Below are positions 1 through 8,091 of a stretch of 18,674 nt of DNA, piece after piece. Location: contig CADBRG010000123.1 of NCBI GenBank assembly GCA_902797015.1, forward strand, positions 1-18,674, given 5' to 3'. The translations under genes and the position numbers were made by a program. The notes beneath the pieces were generated by a model. That model worked only from the letters and a program-made list of their open reading frames with translations. It made no database searches and had not been told where the DNA came from. Within the stretch, counting starts at the first letter, position 1; each line of letters starts with the position of its first letter. Source of the DNA: an uncultured Lachnospiraceae bacterium (GTDB lineage: Bacteria > Bacillota > Clostridia > Lachnospirales > Lachnospiraceae).

Positions 1-336
1 CAGCACATCAAGGTCATCGTTGAAAACGGAGATGAGCGCGAGATCAGGGAATATTCGATCGATGAGATCAATGAGGCAAAACGCCGCAGAGAAGAAGGCG
101 GCCATGCATCTGATCAGGCAGGAGAATCTCCGAGACGCAGAAATGAGGAAAACAGGAACCGCTCCGACCGGGGAGAAAAGAAAGCTCCCCAGGGTAAGGC
201 CAATGAGGAAAAATCCGGCGTGAAGGCCGAGAATGCCAACAAGAATTCCGGAAACGGACAATCGAAAAACAAGAAGCGCCGCAGACATCGTAAAAAACCG
301 CAGCAGCCAAAGAACGAAGGACAGAAAAATGAATGA
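1..336 (+). CDS. ricT: PSP1-domain protein (RicT/YaaT-like), C-terminal part only
   Basis: The frame is open from base 1 to a TGA at 334-336, so only the last 111 residues are present and the start lies outside the window. The first ~25 residues (HIKVIVENGDERE, then EYSIDEI) resemble the end of a PSP1 domain. They are followed by an ~85-residue, very hydrophilic tail rich in Lys, Arg, Glu and Asn, ending in a KKRRRHRKK cluster, probably disordered. RicT belongs to the RicA-RicF-RicT (Y-complex) proteins that affect RNase Y-dependent mRNA maturation in Bacillus; that role is family knowledge, not visible here. The identification rests on the short homologous stretch and on the usual clostridial gene order PSP1 - trmN6 - rsmI. 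The gene overlaps the next one by 8 bases, implying translational coupling. The basic tail could bind nucleic acid, but that is inference. Confidence 0.7.
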   Translation, partial: QHIKVIVENGDEREIREYSIDEINEAKRRREEGGHASDQAGESPRRRNEENRNRSDRGEKKAPQGKANEEKSGVKAENANKNSGNGQSKNKKRRRHRKKPQQPKNEGQKNE

Positions 337-1066
337 TCTGCTTCGAAGCGGGGAAAAGATCGATGACCTGATGCGGAACGGATATCGTATCATTCAGGAT
401 CCGAAGCGGTTCTGCTTCGGGATCGATGCGGTACTGCTTTCAGGTTTTGCCAAAGTCCTGCCAGGAGAGACCGTACTGGATCTCGGTACAGGAACAGGTA
501 TCCTGCCGATTCTTTTGGAAGCAAAGACCAAAGGGGAACATTTTACAGGGCTTGAGATTCAGGAAGAAAGCGCCGATATGGCAAGACGCAGTGTTTTGCT
601 GAATCATCTTGAGGATAAGATTTCCATAGTGACCGGTGATATCTGTGATGCTTCGGAGCAGTTCGGGGCATCTTCTTTTTCCGTGATCACGGTGAATCCG
701 CCATATATAATCAGTTCGCATGGTTTGACGAATGGTTCTGACGCGAAAACGATCGCAAGGCATGAAGTCTTGTGTACCTTAAAAGACATCCTCAGGGAGA
801 GCGCAAAGATCCTGCCGCATCACGGGCGTTTTTACATGGTACATCGTCCGTTCCGTCTGGCAGAGATCCTGTCTGAGATGCGTGCGTTCGGAATCGAACC
901 CAAACGGCTTCGGTTTGTGCATCCCTTTGCAGACCGGGAACCCGTGCTGATTCTGGTAGAGGGATTGCGCGGCGGAAAAAGCGGCATGGCGGTGGAAGCA
1001 CCTCTGATCATTCATGAGGCTGACGGGACCTATACACAGGAAATGCAGATCAAACACGGGTTTTAA
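329..1066 (+). CDS. trmN6: tRNA1(Val) (adenine(37)-N6)-methyltransferase family protein
   Basis: A class I SAM-dependent methyltransferase of 245 residues. The SAM-binding motif I is DLGTGTG at residues 51-57. An acidic residue after the second strand lies in the GLEIQ stretch (74-78), and the N6-adenine methyltransferase signature NPPY is at 123-126. The N-terminal segment, with RIIQDPKRFCFGIDAVLL around 20-37, is typical of the TrmN6/YfiC/YabB group, which methylates N6 of an adenine in the tRNA anticodon loop. The start at 329 is chosen because AAGGA sits seven bases upstream and the protein then has the normal length; an upstream in-frame ATG at 233 would add 32 residues inside the ricT tail. 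The last codon lies two bases before the rsmI start, so the pair is cotranscribed. A methyltransferase with NPPY is certain; the exact tRNA target is inferred from the family and gene order. Confidence 0.85.
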   Translation: MNDLLRSGEKIDDLMRNGYRIIQDPKRFCFGIDAVLLSGFAKVLPGETVLDLGTGTGILPILLEAKTKGEHFTGLEIQEESADMARRSVLLNHLEDKISIVTGDICDASEQFGASSFSVITVNPPYIISSHGLTNGSDAKTIARHEVLCTLKDILRESAKILPHHGRFYMVHRPFRLAEILSEMRAFGIEPKRLRFVHPFADREPVLILVEGLRGGKSGMAVEAPLIIHEADGTYTQEMQIKHGF

Positions 1067-1068
1067 AG

Positions 1069-1950
1069 ATGGAACATATGGATCATACAAACAATCCGGC
1101 CGGACCGGGCACACTTTATTTATGTGCAACACCGATCGGGAATCTCGAAGACATTACGCTGCGTGTGTTGCGGACGTTAAAAGAAGCAGACCTGATCGCG
1201 GCAGAAGACACCAGAGATTCAAAAAAGCTTCTGACGCATTTTCAGATCGATACACCGATGACAAGCTATCACGAATACAATCGGATCGAAAAGGCAGAGT
1301 GGCTGGCAGACGAACTGATGAAAGGGAAAAACATAGCCCTGATCACGGACGCCGGGACGCCGGGGATCTCAGATCCCGGAGAAGATCTGGTACGGATCTG
1401 TGCGGAACGGGGAATCCCTGTTACATCCCTTCCGGGAGCAGCGGCCTGTATTACGGCTTTGACGGTATCGGGTCTGCCGACGAGACGTTTTGCGTTTGAG
1501 GCATTTTTGCCGGAAGATAAAAAAGCGCGGCGGCAGATTTTAAAGGAGCTTCAGACAGAGACAAGAACCATTATCATCTATACAGCACCGCATGATGTAA
1601 AAAAACTCCTGCCGGAATTAAAAGAAGCTCTGGGAGAGAGAAAAATTGCGGTATGCAGAGAACTGACCAAGCGGTATGAAACGATCCTTCGGACGGACCT
1701 GTCCGGTGCGGAGGCTCATTTTGAACAGGAAGCACCGCGTGGGGAATTTGTTCTGGTCATCGAAGGAAAGGATCCGGAGGAGCTTCTGCAGGATGAGCGG
1801 CAGTCATGGGAACAGATGAGCATCCCGGAGCATATGGCTTACTATGAGGAACAGGGAATCTCACACAAGGAAGCCATGAAGCTGGTTGCAAAGGACCGCG
1901 GCGTCGGGAAACGGGATATTTACAGCGCATTATTAGATGCAGAGGACTAA
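1069..1950 (+). CDS. rsmI: 16S rRNA (cytidine(1402)-2'-O)-methyltransferase RsmI
   Basis: A 293-residue protein of the tetrapyrrole-methylase fold. The N-terminal block LYLCATPIGNLEDITLR (about 16-32) is the RsmI hallmark. It is followed by AAEDTRDSKKLL (44-55), the SAM-pocket loop ITDAGTPGISDPG (92-104) and the SLPGAAACITALTVSGLP segment. RsmI 2'-O-methylates C1402 of 16S rRNA in the ribosomal P site, acting with RsmH on the same nucleotide; this is family knowledge. Two in-frame ATG codons (1069 and 1078) are possible starts. Neither has a strong ribosome binding site, consistent with translation coupled to trmN6, which ends two bases upstream. The C-terminal region (IPEHMAYYEEQGISHKEAMK and onward) matches the small helical domain common in this family. 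Length is normal and there is no sign of damage. Confidence 0.95.
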   Translation: MEHMDHTNNPAGPGTLYLCATPIGNLEDITLRVLRTLKEADLIAAEDTRDSKKLLTHFQIDTPMTSYHEYNRIEKAEWLADELMKGKNIALITDAGTPGISDPGEDLVRICAERGIPVTSLPGAAACITALTVSGLPTRRFAFEAFLPEDKKARRQILKELQTETRTIIIYTAPHDVKKLLPELKEALGERKIAVCRELTKRYETILRTDLSGAEAHFEQEAPRGEFVLVIEGKDPEELLQDERQSWEQMSIPEHMAYYEEQGISHKEAMKLVAKDRGVGKRDIYSALLDAED

Positions 1951-1988
1951 GCAATCTTTAACAATAGATAACAGCGGAGGGGAAAACA

Positions 1989-2870
1989 GTGTTAATCAAA
2001 AAACAGATCGGACGAAACGATCCGTGCTGGTGTGGCAGCGGGATCAAATACAAAAAATGTCATGCAGATTTTGATCAGAAGATTGAGCAGTATGCGAGAC
2101 AGGGAGCATATGTTCCGGACAGAGAGCTGATCAAGACACCGGAGCAGATCGCAGGGATCAAAGCATCCGCAGCGATCAACATGGAAGTTCTCGACTATGT
2201 CGGAGAGCATATCCGTCCCGGCATTTCAACGGCAGAGATCGACCGCTGGGTGTATGACATTACCACAAAGAGAGGCGCGATTCCGGCTCCGTTAAACTAT
2301 GAAGGATTTCCGAGAAGTGTTTGTACATCCATTGATGAAGTGGTATGTCACGGCATTCCTGACGAGGACAGAATCCTGGAAGAGGGCCAGATCATCAATG
2401 TCGATGTATCCACGCTGTATAAGGGATATTTTTCTGACTCTTCCCGGATGTACTGCATCGGAGAAGTGCCGGCTGAGAAAAAACGTCTGGTAGATGTGGT
2501 AAAGGAAAGTCTGGAAGTCGGCTTAAAGGAAGTAAAACCCTGGGGATTTCTGGGAGACATGGGTCAGGCGATTCATGAATTCGTCGAAGAACAGGGCTAT
2601 AAGGTCGTTCGTGAGATCGGCGGCCACGGAATCGGTCTGGAATTCCATGAAGATCCGTATGTCAGCTATGTATCAAAGCGCGGGGAAGAGATGTTAATGG
2701 TTCCCGGACTTTGCTTTACAATCGAGCCGATGGTCAACATGGGAACCGATGAGATTTATGTTGACGCAGATGACGGATGGACAGTGTACACGGCAGATGA
2801 CATGCCATCCGCACAGTGGGAGATTCAGCTTGTAGTAACGGAAGACGGATATGAGCTTCTTTGCTGGTAA
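1989..2870 (+). CDS. map: Type I methionyl aminopeptidase with N-terminal SEC-C zinc motif
   Basis: A 293-residue enzyme that removes the initiator methionine from nascent proteins in the cytosol. Residues 9-25 form a SEC-C zinc motif with ligands C13, C15, C24 and H25, an extension found in some Firmicute enzymes and likely to help ribosome or protein contact. The catalytic domain has the complete MetAP set: H121 in the VCHGIPD loop, metal ligands D139 and D150, H213 in GGHGIGLEFHEDP, E246 in FTIEPMV and E278 in WEIQLVV. The GTG at 1989 is the start because a GGAGGGG ribosome binding site lies about seven bases upstream and the next residues run straight into the SEC-C motif. It follows rsmI by 38 bases and precedes the LCP-like gene by 17 bases, so it appears part of the same operon. 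Confidence 0.95.
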   Translation: MLIKKQIGRNDPCWCGSGIKYKKCHADFDQKIEQYARQGAYVPDRELIKTPEQIAGIKASAAINMEVLDYVGEHIRPGISTAEIDRWVYDITTKRGAIPAPLNYEGFPRSVCTSIDEVVCHGIPDEDRILEEGQIINVDVSTLYKGYFSDSSRMYCIGEVPAEKKRLVDVVKESLEVGLKEVKPWGFLGDMGQAIHEFVEEQGYKVVREIGGHGIGLEFHEDPYVSYVSKRGEEMLMVPGLCFTIEPMVNMGTDEIYVDADDGWTVYTADDMPSAQWEIQLVVTEDGYELLCW

Positions 2871-2887
2871 ACAGGAGATTTGAAACG

Positions 2888-4453
2888 ATGTCAGATACTG
2901 AGAAAATGATAGATGATATTGAGCAGGCGCTTGCCCAGCAGGAAGAGAGTCTTCGCGCGGAAGTAGAGACCAGAAATGCGCTGATCAATGAGCCGGAGAT
3001 CATACCGGAGTCCATTCCCGAAAAGGATGATTTCGTGGAGATCAACCCGTGGGATAATGTATATAAACCACATGCCAGAGAACGCAGGAAGCGGCGCAGA
3101 GGAGAAGAGGTTGCTTTGCCTTATGATGAAAATGCGCCACGCCCGCGTCAGATCGTGATCGAACATCGCGAAAAGCAGGAAGAAAAGCGCAGGCAGAAAA
3201 AGCGCGAGAAAGAGAAATCCAGAAAGGCATCTCAGGAAGCGGCGGCTGAGGCAGTTGATGAGCTGACACTCTGGGAAGAAGAGGGTGCGCGTAAACTGAC
3301 CAGACGGGAGGAACGCAGAAAGCGCATCATCGAGGAAGAGATGTCTCATGATGATCCTTTCGGAAGAGAATGGCTGATGCCGGAGGAAACCCGTGCGATC
3401 GAGCACAGGGAAGCACTCAGGCAGAAACGGACCGGGAAGAAAGCGAAAAAAAGAAGGCGCCCGGGCCGGATTGTTTTGCTTGTTATCATTATCATCATTG
3501 CAGCACTGGTCGCATCGGGAATCGGATTGTATATGACGGGGAAAAACAACCTCATGCTTTCCAATATTTCCGCTGTTGAGCAGAGAGCACCGGAAGGAGC
3601 CGGTGTATCAGGCGGTGCACTGAGCTATAACGGGGAAACCTATCACTATAACGAAAACCTGATCAATATGCTTGTTTTCGGCGTAGGGGAAGAAGCATCT
3701 GCCGATGGAACGAAGCGCCTTGCGGCAACCGGTATTTTCATCTGGTCCTATGATACGGAAACCAAAAAGACAAATCTGCTTTCCGTGCCGGGACATATGA
3801 TGTCTGATTGCCCTGTTTATGATGACAATAATGAATTTTTACATATGAATGATCAGCAGATCGGGGCATCCTATGCGAGCGGCGGAACGACAGAGCTGAG
3901 ACGTTATCAGAACGTTGCGACAAGTGTGTCGAATCTGTTTTACGGCTTACCGATCTCCGGATATCTTGTGGTCGACATGACAAAGATCAACGAGATGAAT
4001 GACATGGTGGGCGGAATCACATTGCGCGTTCTTGATGATCTGACAGCGTATGATGCAGCGCTGATCGAAGGCGAGCAGGTACCGCTTTCAGGAGCACAGG
4101 CCACGATCTATGTCAATGAGAGAAGCATGGCGGCTGAGTCGGAATATGAGGCGGAAACCGGCCTGCTTGGACGCCAGCTTCAGTATCTGCAGGGATTTAT
4201 GACCAAACTTAAGACGGGAATGCTTTCTCCGTCAACTGGTAAAGAAATGTTTGAGATGCTTCGTCAGGACACATACTCAGACATGGAGATTCCGGAATTT
4301 TTCTACATGTTTGTAACGATGATGCAGGATAAAATGAATGACGAGGCGATCGCCGTACCGGTCATCGCGGGTGAAGGAGACACAGCAGGAGAGATCCGTG
4401 CGGATCAGGATGCATTATTTGAACAGGTATTGACACTGTTCTATCAAAAATAG
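2888..4453 (+). CDS. Divergent LytR-CpsA-Psr (LCP)-like membrane protein
   Basis: A 522-residue protein in three parts. Residues 1-194 are extremely charged (long Glu/Arg/Lys runs such as EKQEEKRRQKKREKEKSRK) and should be cytosolic and partly coiled coil. Residues 195-216 are one membrane segment (IVLLVIIIIIAALVASGIGL). The remaining ~300 residues are extracytoplasmic and resemble an LCP domain: a strand pattern around LINMLVFGVG, LLSVPGH where catalytic LCP proteins have a PRD-type motif (299-303), an SYASGG...TSVSNLFYGLPISGYLVVDM block, and two arginines, R412 (YVNERS) and R429 (GRQLQYLQGF), at the C-terminal LCP positions. LCP enzymes transfer glycopolymers to peptidoglycan. The missing central Arg-Asp suggests altered or lost catalysis. 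The start at 2888 has AGGAG about ten bases upstream. The LtaS-like neighbour supports an envelope role. Confidence 0.7.
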   Translation: MSDTEKMIDDIEQALAQQEESLRAEVETRNALINEPEIIPESIPEKDDFVEINPWDNVYKPHARERRKRRRGEEVALPYDENAPRPRQIVIEHREKQEEKRRQKKREKEKSRKASQEAAAEAVDELTLWEEEGARKLTRREERRKRIIEEEMSHDDPFGREWLMPEETRAIEHREALRQKRTGKKAKKRRRPGRIVLLVIIIIIAALVASGIGLYMTGKNNLMLSNISAVEQRAPEGAGVSGGALSYNGETYHYNENLINMLVFGVGEEASADGTKRLAATGIFIWSYDTETKKTNLLSVPGHMMSDCPVYDDNNEFLHMNDQQIGASYASGGTTELRRYQNVATSVSNLFYGLPISGYLVVDMTKINEMNDMVGGITLRVLDDLTAYDAALIEGEQVPLSGAQATIYVNERSMAAESEYEAETGLLGRQLQYLQGFMTKLKTGMLSPSTGKEMFEMLRQDTYSDMEIPEFFYMFVTMMQDKMNDEAIAVPVIAGEGDTAGEIRADQDALFEQVLTLFYQK

Positions 4454-4478
4454 CAATTAGATTGGACTACAATTTTTT

Positions 4479-6713
4479 ATGGGGTATTTTAGCAAAGAAA
4501 ACAGAAAACAGCGGGAAGAGGAAAGATATCAAAAGCATGGCTATCTTCTCGCATGGGCACCGGATGAGCACATTAAGGGCCTGATGCAGTGGCGGTTCGG
4601 AAGTAAGGTCGCCAGACTCATCGGTCTTGCAGCAACCATCATCATGCTGGTGTTTCTCCTTGTGAACAAGGGGTTGTTCCTGGATGACTATACGTTCTAC
4701 TATGGCGACATCGTGTTCATATTTGCCCTGTTGGCAGCACCTTTGGCAGGACTTCTGATCGCATCGGTACCGGTTTACGGGACAAAGATCAGGCCGTTTG
4801 CAGCGACTGTCTGCTTCTTCATCATGCCGATCTTCACGATGCAGATGATGGAATGCTACAACGGAAACTTCGTTTACAATTTCAGTATTCCGACATTCCT
4901 GCTCAATTACGTTACCTATCTGTTTTTCTATCTGTTGGTGTACCTGATCTGCAGACGGTATCACATGACGGTACTGATCGTAAACATCAGTATCTTTGTC
5001 GCAGGTATGATCAACTATTTCGTAGATTCCTTTCGGGGAACGCCGATCGTACCGATGGATATCCCGACGTTTCGGACAGGAATGGAAGTGGCAGATGGTT
5101 ACAGCTATTCCTTAAGCTGGCAGCTGATCATGGCAGCGATCTGCATGCTTTTGATCTATCTGTTTAACAAGCGCTTCATTCCGTGTATTCCGATCCGGAA
5201 GCTGAAGTTTAAGATTCTGACCAGAGTACTGATCGTCGGATGGCTTTTGATCTGTGTGATCACATTGTTCTTTACGGATTTTCTGGCAAACCGCGGATAC
5301 AAGCCGGATTTCTGGAACCAGAGCCGCGGCTATCATAATACCGGTACATGGTTTAATTTCTGTCTGAACTTAAAATACATTCATCCGAGTAAGCCGGACG
5401 GATATCACGCGGATGAGACAGATGAGATCCTGGATGCGATGCTGGCGGAGTATGGAGTGACCAGAGACGGAAAGACATCGATCAATATGCTGACCGGAGA
5501 AAATACCTATCAGGCAGCAGACGGAGAGCATCCGCATGTGATCGCGATCATGAATGAATCGCTGGCGGATCTGCGGACGCTTGGCGATCTGGAACTGAAT
5601 CAGGAGAATCTGAAGTTTATCGACAGTCTGACAGAGAACACCGTAAAGGGAACGCTCGAAGTCCCGGTATTCGGTGCGGGGACCAGTAATTCGGAGTTTG
5701 AATTTATGACCGGCAATTCGATCACGTTCCTGCCGGCGGGCTCCAATGTATACCAGTCCTATATCAAAGCACCGATCCCGTCATTACTGTCAACGCTTAC
5801 AGAGCAGGGATATTCCAATATCACATTCCATCCGTACTATGCAGCAGGATGGAACCGGATCGCTGTTTACAATTATATGGGATTTTCTGATTTTATCAGT
5901 ATTGAAGACTTTATCGATCAGGAAATCATCGATGAATATCTGGATACTAATGATGCGATTCAGTTTGAACGGAATCTGAAGGAACGGTATCCGGACAGAG
6001 ATATGCTGCTTCGCCGGTTTGTCAGTGATGCTTATGATTACAAGATGATCGAGGATATGTTTGAGGAGAGAGAAGCCGGGAAACCGTTCTTTATCCTGAA
6101 TGTCACGATGCAGAATCACGGCGGCTATTCGATGTCCTATCCGAACTTTACAGAAGATGTCTGGGCGACAAATCTGAGTAAGGATTATCCGAAAGCAAAG
6201 AGATATCTTTCTTTGGTCAAGGATTCCGATGAGGCATTCCAGAGTCTGGTAGAGTACTTTGAAAATGTGGATGAGCCGACGATCATCTGTATGTTCGGTG
6301 ATCACCAGCCGTCAATTGAAGATGAGTTCTATGAGGAGCTTTATGATGTCAGTGATCTGGATGAGCTTTCAGATATTCAGACACAGGACCGCTATTCGAC
6401 ACCGTTTATCATCTGGGCAAACTATGATATCCCGGAGGCAACGATCGACCGGATGAGCTGTAATTATCTGTCAACGCTCCTTTGTCAGCTGGCAGGTGTA
6501 GAACTGACACCCTACCAGAAGTATCTGGCATGTCTGCATGAAAAGCTCCCGGTCATCGACACGGTTGGCTATATGGATGCAGAAGGAAACATTTATCATT
6601 ACAATAAGGAATCAGAATACGCAGATCTGATCAATGAGTATCAGTGTCTGGAGTATAACGCAGTCATTGATGTAGACAACAGAAATGAGGCATTATTTAA
6701 AATCGCGCAGTGA
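4479..6713 (+). CDS. LtaS-family (alkaline phosphatase/sulfatase fold) membrane phosphotransferase
   Basis: A 744-residue integral membrane enzyme. The first ~280 residues contain about six or seven hydrophobic segments, for example near 45-65, 75-97, 103-125, 140-160, 165-180, 212-228 and 250-270. The outer domain has the LtaS metal-site residues: E360 in IMNESLADLR, the catalytic threonine T402 in GAGTSNSEFE, and D608-H609 in MFGDHQPS. An NHGGYS motif typical of the sulfatase family is also present. In Firmicutes these enzymes polymerise or transfer glycerol-phosphate or related groups onto lipoteichoic acid or other envelope glycans; the exact substrate is unknown here. The longer multi-pass N-terminus makes it a relative rather than a plain LtaS. 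It starts 25 bases after the LCP-like gene with a poor ribosome binding site, suggesting coupling. Its end overlaps the reading frame leading into the SIR2 gene. Confidence 0.85.
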   Translation: MGYFSKENRKQREEERYQKHGYLLAWAPDEHIKGLMQWRFGSKVARLIGLAATIIMLVFLLVNKGLFLDDYTFYYGDIVFIFALLAAPLAGLLIASVPVYGTKIRPFAATVCFFIMPIFTMQMMECYNGNFVYNFSIPTFLLNYVTYLFFYLLVYLICRRYHMTVLIVNISIFVAGMINYFVDSFRGTPIVPMDIPTFRTGMEVADGYSYSLSWQLIMAAICMLLIYLFNKRFIPCIPIRKLKFKILTRVLIVGWLLICVITLFFTDFLANRGYKPDFWNQSRGYHNTGTWFNFCLNLKYIHPSKPDGYHADETDEILDAMLAEYGVTRDGKTSINMLTGENTYQAADGEHPHVIAIMNESLADLRTLGDLELNQENLKFIDSLTENTVKGTLEVPVFGAGTSNSEFEFMTGNSITFLPAGSNVYQSYIKAPIPSLLSTLTEQGYSNITFHPYYAAGWNRIAVYNYMGFSDFISIEDFIDQEIIDEYLDTNDAIQFERNLKERYPDRDMLLRRFVSDAYDYKMIEDMFEEREAGKPFFILNVTMQNHGGYSMSYPNFTEDVWATNLSKDYPKAKRYLSLVKDSDEAFQSLVEYFENVDEPTIICMFGDHQPSIEDEFYEELYDVSDLDELSDIQTQDRYSTPFIIWANYDIPEATIDRMSCNYLSTLLCQLAGVELTPYQKYLACLHEKLPVIDTVGYMDAEGNIYHYNKESEYADLINEYQCLEYNAVIDVDNRNEALFKIAQ

Positions 6714-6745
6714 CGGAAATGATCCGTCCGGGAAAGGAGGTCATG

Positions 6746-7468
6746 ATGGAAAAGATTGAAACATTAAAACAATGGGTAAAGGAATCTGATAACATCGTAT
6801 TTTTCGGCGGCGCCGGCGTATCCACGGAAAGCGGGATCCCGGACTTTCGCAGTGTGGACGGCCTTTACAATCAGACCTATGACTATCCGCCGGAGCAGAT
6901 TTTAAGCCATACGTTTTTTATGAGAAAGCCGGATGAGTTCTACCGTTTTTATCACGATAAGATGCTCATCGACGGTGCGAAGCCGAATGCGGCACACTTA
7001 AAGCTGGCAGAGCTCGAAGCGGCAGGAAAGTTAAAGGCTGTTGTTACACAGAACATTGACGGCCTGCATCAGGATGCCGGCAGTAAAAATGTGCTGGAGC
7101 TGCACGGAAGTGTCCTTCGCAATTACTGTATGAAATGTCATAAATTTTTTGATGTGGATTACATTAAAAAAGCACCCGGCATCCCGACCTGTGACGCCTG
7201 CGGCGGAATGATCAAGCCGGATGTGGTGCTGTATGAAGAAGGACTGGATATGGATACGATGGATGCAGCAGTCAATGCCATCAAAAACGCGGATGTGCTG
7301 ATCATCGGCGGTACCAGCCTTGTGGTATACCCGGCGGCCGGCCTGGTCGATTATTATCGTGGCAATAAGCTGGTTCTCGTGAACAAGTCACAGACCGGTA
7401 TGGACTCCCGCGCGGATCTTGTGATCTACGATTCGATCGGAAAGGTATTCTCACAGCTGGAAGTATAA
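6746..7468 (+). CDS. NAD-dependent protein deacylase, SIR2 family
   Basis: A 240-residue sirtuin that would remove acyl groups from lysines using NAD+. The NAD-binding motifs are GGAGVSTESGIPDFRS (21-36) and TQNIDGLHQDAG (101-112). The catalytic base is H120 in LELHGS. A zinc-binding Cys4 is formed by C128, C131, C149 and C152. The segment after PDFRS (VDGLYNQTYDYPPEQIL) lacks the Tyr/Arg pair of desuccinylase-type class III sirtuins and looks like the bacterial class U type, so deacetylase activity is more likely than desuccinylase activity. The start at 6746 is chosen because AGGAGG ends five bases before it; the adjacent ATG at 6743 is the alternative. The upstream frame extends to a GTG at 6710 overlapping the LtaS-like stop. 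It ends two bases before the convergent C39-like gene, with no obvious terminator between them. Confidence 0.95.
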   Translation: MEKIETLKQWVKESDNIVFFGGAGVSTESGIPDFRSVDGLYNQTYDYPPEQILSHTFFMRKPDEFYRFYHDKMLIDGAKPNAAHLKLAELEAAGKLKAVVTQNIDGLHQDAGSKNVLELHGSVLRNYCMKCHKFFDVDYIKKAPGIPTCDACGGMIKPDVVLYEEGLDMDTMDAAVNAIKNADVLIIGGTSLVVYPAAGLVDYYRGNKLVLVNKSQTGMDSRADLVIYDSIGKVFSQLEV

Positions 7469-7470
7469 GA

Positions 7471-8073
7471 CTAAATAATATACATGTTCTCAAAGGGTTC
7501 TCTGCCGATGATCAGAGCTTCCCTTGTCCAAAGTTCACCCATGGAATAATAATCTCTCCCGGTATTCTCCAGTAAGGATACCGGGAGAATGACGTTATGG
7601 GAGTGTGGGTGGTGGATGACGGGTTCGATGCCGGGACGATCCACTTCGTTTCCTTTATAGTAGGGGTCAAAGGCGCAGATGCCCTTTTCGCAGATCCCCG
7701 TCAACAGAATATAATGTCCTTCGCCATGAAAGACATGCAGAACAACAGCGTCGCCCCGGTGCAGCGCGGAAAGGATCTTTCCGTCTTCTTTCAGGGTGAC
7801 GTTTTCTTTTTCCAGATATTCACTGCGCGCGGGCAGAAGCCCGGCAAAGCGCAGTTCATTTAACCAAGAACCGAAATAACGGATCGCGGCTCCGCTCGTT
7901 CCGCTCATGCCGCAGTGCCCTTCCTTGTTGTAGCTGTCGAGTGTGCAGATGCCAATGTGGCGCACCAGATCCGGCGGGATCTCTTCCCGGTCGAACAGAA
8001 AGATGATGGCGTTCAGCATGGTTGTCGGCCCACAGTCATAGCGGGTCGCCTGGTATCTGAGAGGGGATTTCAT
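7471..8073 (-). CDS. C39-like (papain-fold) cysteine peptidase-family protein
   Basis: A 200-residue soluble protein without a signal peptide or membrane segment. It has an apparently intact papain-like triad: C14 in YDCGPTT, H120 in GEGHYILLTG and D136 in AFDPYY. This is the layout of Peptidase_C39-like proteins and of the related phytochelatin-synthase fold. Whether it cleaves peptides, a small gamma-glutamyl compound or something else cannot be read from sequence. It is the second gene of an operon with the upstream glutamine amidotransferase: the gap is 18 bases and contains a GGAGGA ribosome binding site. Association with an amidotransferase, and the adjacent divergent glutamate-cysteine ligase remnant, hint at small thiol or gamma-glutamyl chemistry rather than bacteriocin export. 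The stop is two bases from that of the SIR2 gene on the other strand. Confidence 0.75.
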   Translation of the reverse strand: MKSPLRYQATRYDCGPTTMLNAIIFLFDREEIPPDLVRHIGICTLDSYNKEGHCGMSGTSGAAIRYFGSWLNELRFAGLLPARSEYLEKENVTLKEDGKILSALHRGDAVVLHVFHGEGHYILLTGICEKGICAFDPYYKGNEVDRPGIEPVIHHPHSHNVILPVSLLENTGRDYYSMGELWTREALIIGREPFENMYII

Positions 8074-8091
8074 AGGGTAGTCCTCCGTATA

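Noticed and set aside
1014..1499. 161-codon plus-strand frame overlapping trmN6 and rsmI
   Set aside because: Arg/Ser-rich composition typical of an out-of-frame reading; both overlapping genes are certain.
2891..3406. 171-codon open frame on the minus strand
   Set aside because: It is antisense to the charged head of the LCP-like gene, whose codon bias (GAA, AAG, CGC) keeps the reverse frame open; no protein-like composition.
5790..6305. 171-codon open frame on the minus strand within the LtaS-like gene
   Set aside because: The opposite strand encodes conserved LtaS catalytic residues over the same bases; the reverse product has no recognisable domain.
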